From Pseudomonadota bacterium (GTDB lineage Bacteria; Pseudomonadota; Alphaproteobacteria; Rhizobiales; Beijerinckiaceae), in NCBI GenBank assembly GCA_028876585.1, contig JAGWRL010000302.1, positions 1 to 7,378 of the forward strand: a stretch of DNA of 7,378 nt, written 5' to 3'. Position numbers and translations under genes: made by a program. The notes beneath the pieces were generated by a model. That model did no database searches, was not told the origin of the DNA, and was given only the letters and a program-made list of their open reading frames with translations. Numbering within the stretch: position 1 is the first letter of the stretch; every line of letters begins with the position of its first letter. Positions 5,403-7,378 of this stretch are shown in pieces.

Positions 5403-6728
5403 TCAAGCGAATTGTCGCGAAGCCTGCGCGTGGTCGGACAATAATTTTTGCAGATCGAGCCCGACCGGCGCGCCGTCGATCACCCGCCAGCGGCCGGCGA
5501 TCATCACCCGGTCGGCGCGATGCGCGCCGCACAGCACGAGCGCGGCGAGCGGATCGTGCGCGCCGGAAAAGCGCGGCGCGTCGAGCGTGAACAGCGCCAG
5601 ATCGGCCTGCCGGCCGACTTCGATTCTGCCGATGTCGTCGCGCCCCAGGCAGCGCGCCGAACCTTCCGTGCCCCAGCGCAGCACGTCGAGATGCGAGATC
5701 GCCGCGGCGCCGTAGCGCAACCGGCCGATCATCAGCGCGTGGCGCACAGCCTCCATCATGTTGGAGCTGTCGTTGGAGGCGGAGCCGTCGACGCCGAGGC
5801 CGACCGGCGAGCCGGCGCGCTCCAACTCGCAGGTGCGGCAGATGCCCGAGGCCAGCACCATGTTGGAAGTCGCGCAATGGCCGACGCCGACGCCCGCGCG
5901 GCCGAGCCGCGCGATCTCGGCTTCGTTGAAATGGATGCCGTGCGCGAGCCACGTCCGCCGCGACATCCAGCCCGTCTCCTCCAGCAGATCGACCGGGCGC
6001 AGGCCGTAGACTTCGAGGCAGAAACGCTCCTCGTCCTGCGTCTCGCAGAGATGGGTGTGAAGCTGGCAATCGTATTGTTCCGCCAGCTTCGCCGTCTCGA
6101 TCATCAGGTTTTTGTCGATCGAGAACGGCGAACAGGGGGCGAGCGCGACGCGGATTTGCGCGCCGGGCCTGGGATCGTGGAACAGTTTCAGCACCCGCTC
6201 GCTGTCGGCGAGGATTTCGTCGGCGCCCTGCACCACGCTGTCGGGCGGCAGGCCGCCGTCCTTTTGGCTGAGGTTCATCGAACCGCGCGTAATCGTCATC
6301 CGCATCCCGATCTCGCGCGCCGCCTCCGCCTCGATATCGACGGCGTCTTCAAGGCCCTCGGGATAGAGGTAATGATGATCGGCCGCCGTGGTGCAGCCCG
6401 ACAGCATCAGTTCGACCAGCGCCAGTTTGGCCGCGAGACGCAGTTGGTCCGGCTTCAGCCGCGCCCAGATCGGATAGAGCGCCTGCAACCAGGGAAACAG
6501 CTCCTTGTTGATGGCGGCGGGGTGGGCGCGCGTCAGCGTCTGGTAGAAATGATGATGCGCGTTGACGAGGCCGGGCAGCACGACATGCCGGCCGGCGTCG
6601 AAGGTTGCGTCGGCTCGCGGCGTCGCCGGGGCCGGGACAAGCTCGACGATGCGGCCGTCCTCGACGACGAGGCCATTCTCCGCGCCGCTGGCGAAGATCG
6701 CGAGCGGGGATTTGATCCACAGGCGCAT
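5403..6728 (-). CDS. Amidohydrolase, probable 8-oxoguanine deaminase (ATZ/TRZ family)
   Basis: A 441-residue metal-dependent deaminase of the amidohydrolase superfamily. The mononuclear-metal set is complete: H58 and H60 in LPGLVNAHHHFYQTLTRA, H224/H226 with catalytic E229 in HTHLCETQDEE, H263 in WLAHGIHF, and D314 in GLGVDGSASND. An N-terminal beta strand region (MRLWIKSPLAIFASG) and a C-terminal one (DIGRIEVGRQADLALF) form the usual outer beta domain. The wording of these motifs resembles the group containing Pseudomonas aeruginosa Pa0142, shown to convert 8-oxoguanine to urate. Related ATZ/TRZ enzymes act on guanine, s-triazines or other N-heterocycles, so the substrate is likely but not certain. 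The ATG at 6728 has GGAG six bases upstream (6738-6735); the frame upstream of it lies over the trpE 3' end and is rejected. It starts 29 bases after trpE and precedes the permease, so all three are probably one transcript. Confidence 0.85.
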   Translation of the reverse strand: MRLWIKSPLAIFASGAENGLVVEDGRIVELVPAPATPRADATFDAGRHVVLPGLVNAHHHFYQTLTRAHPAAINKELFPWLQALYPIWARLKPDQLRLAAKLALVELMLSGCTTAADHHYLYPEGLEDAVDIEAEAAREIGMRMTITRGSMNLSQKDGGLPPDSVVQGADEILADSERVLKLFHDPRPGAQIRVALAPCSPFSIDKNLMIETAKLAEQYDCQLHTHLCETQDEERFCLEVYGLRPVDLLEETGWMSRRTWLAHGIHFNEAEIARLGRAGVGVGHCATSNMVLASGICRTCELERAGSPVGLGVDGSASNDSSNMMEAVRHALMIGRLRYGAAAISHLDVLRWGTEGSARCLGRDDIGRIEVGRQADLALFTLDAPRFSGAHDPLAALVLCGAHRADRVMIAGRWRVIDGAPVGLDLQKLLSDHAQASRQFA

Positions 6729-6757
6729 GTGAGGCTCCCCGTCGTGGCGACGCCGCG

Positions 6758-7378
6758 CTACTGCCCGCGCTTCGCCCTGGTCGCGAACCGCACCGCCTCC
6801 TCCGCCGCGCGGAACAGGGCTTTGGCCTTGTTGACGCATTCGCGGTGCTCGTAGGCGGGATCGGAATCGTAGACGACGCCGGCGCCCGCCTGCACGTGCA
6901 TGAACCCGTCCTTGACCACGGAGGCGCGCAGCACGATGCAGGTGTCCATCTCGCCGCCGGCGCCGAAATAGCCGATGCAGCCGGCGTAGATGTTGCGGCG
7001 GTCGGGTTCGAGTTCCTCGATGATCTCCATGGCGCGGACCTTAGGAGCTCCGGAGAGGGTGCCGGCGGGGAAGCAGGCGCGTAGCGCGTCGACGGGGCTG
7101 AGGCCCGAGCGCAGCTTGCCTTCGATGGTGCTGACGATGTGCATGACGTGGCTGTATCGCTCGATGAACATGAGGCGATCGACCTTGACGGTGCCGTAGT
7201 CGCTGACGCGGCCGACGTCGTTGCGGCCGAGATCGACGAGCATGACGTGCTCGGCGAGCTCTTTGGCATTGGAGAGCAACTCGCGCTCGATCGCCTCATC
7301 TTCGGCGTCCGTCGCGCCGCGCGGCCGGGTACCCGCCAGCGGACGAATGCGCGCATGGCGCCCTTCGAGACGAACCAG
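6758..7378 (-). CDS. trpE: Anthranilate synthase component I (TrpE), C-terminal part (5' end outside window)
   Basis: The last 206 residues of a chorismate-utilising enzyme; the frame is open to the window edge and about 300 N-terminal residues are missing. TrpE joins chorismate and ammonia from TrpG to give anthranilate, the first step to tryptophan. Visible motifs, numbered within the fragment, are PLAGTRPRG (13-21), [16 protein letters not shown] (44-59), [14 protein letters not shown] (76-89), [22 protein letters not shown] (103-124, with the Mg-binding glutamates) and [14 protein letters not shown] (164-177). The alanine in PLAGT argues for anthranilate synthase: aminodeoxychorismate synthase PabB usually has a lysine there (PIKGT). 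The protein ends in RAKRGQ soon after the catalytic domain, so it is not the TrpE-TrpG fusion found in some rhizobia. The next gene downstream is a purine-type deaminase rather than trpG. Confidence 0.95.
   Translation of the reverse strand: MVRLEGRHARIRPLAGTRPRGATDAEDEAIERELLSNAKELAEHVMLVDLGRNDVGRVSDYGTVKVDRLMFIERYSHVMHIVSTIEGKLRSGLSPVDALRACFPAGTLSGAPKVRAMEIIEELEPDRRNIYAGCIGYFGAGGEMDTCIVLRASVVKDGFMHVQAGAGVVYDSDPAYEHRECVNKAKALFRAAEEAVRFATRAKRGQ

Noticed and set aside
5448..6854. A 468-codon open frame on the plus strand opposite the amidohydrolase gene
   Set aside because: Its product is Arg/Ala/Gly-rich low-complexity sequence with no family motif. It arises because GC-rich codon use on the minus strand leaves few stops opposite; the minus-strand protein has a full set of catalytic motifs.
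6758..7378. PabB (aminodeoxychorismate synthase) instead of TrpE
   Set aside because: The motif reads PLAGT with alanine where PabB usually has lysine, and the surrounding motifs read like alphaproteobacterial TrpE.

Overview
This is a GC-rich window, densely packed with genes, from the chromosome of an alphaproteobacterium. It probably belongs to the Hyphomicrobiales (Rhizobiales). That placement rests on the protein sequences: an IspG with a long insert between its cluster cysteines, an alphaproteobacterial SigF/NrsF pair and a TrpE with the PLAGT motif. It also rests on the palindromic intergenic repeats of the CCTCGTGGTGAGG / CGTCCTTCGAGG kind. The genus cannot be fixed from the window. 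I see no mobile elements, RNA genes or CRISPR arrays.

Layout from left to right. (1) Positions 1-963, plus strand: the 3' end of ispG (isoprenoid synthesis, Fe-S enzyme), followed after one base by a PaiB-family FMN-binding protein gene. (2) Positions 964-1187: a gene-free gap holding two inverted, mutually covarying copies of a palindromic repeat. (3) Positions 1188-3290, minus strand: a compact operon bufB (DUF692/MNIO) - bufC (DUF2063) - doxX-like gene. (4) Positions 3291-3422: a 132-base divergent control region with two back-to-back copies of an ECF-type promoter, GTAAC[A/G]-N16-CGAA. (5) Positions 3423-4621, plus strand: a SigF-type ECF sigma factor and its six-helix membrane anti-sigma factor NrsF (DUF1109), overlapping by 4 bases. 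(6) Positions 4625-7378, minus strand: trpE (5' end outside the window), an 8-oxoguanine-deaminase-like amidohydrolase and a TauE/SafE permease, with gaps of 29 and 31 bases.

The most interesting part is 1188-4621. It looks like a self-contained metal- or redox-stress circuit. NrsF carries two cysteines 50 residues apart, the spacing I recall for the sensing cysteines of Caulobacter NrsF. It would hold SigF at the membrane until stress releases it. SigF would then fire both divergent promoters, making more SigF/NrsF and the BufB/BufC peptide-modifying pair plus a DoxX-like membrane protein. MNIO/DUF2063 pairs modify cysteines of small secreted precursor peptides (bufferins, DUF2282) that bind copper. 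The expected precursor gene, normally just upstream of bufB, is absent: there is no room for it between promoter and bufB, and none elsewhere in the window. The modified substrate must therefore be encoded elsewhere, or be something other than a classical bufferin.
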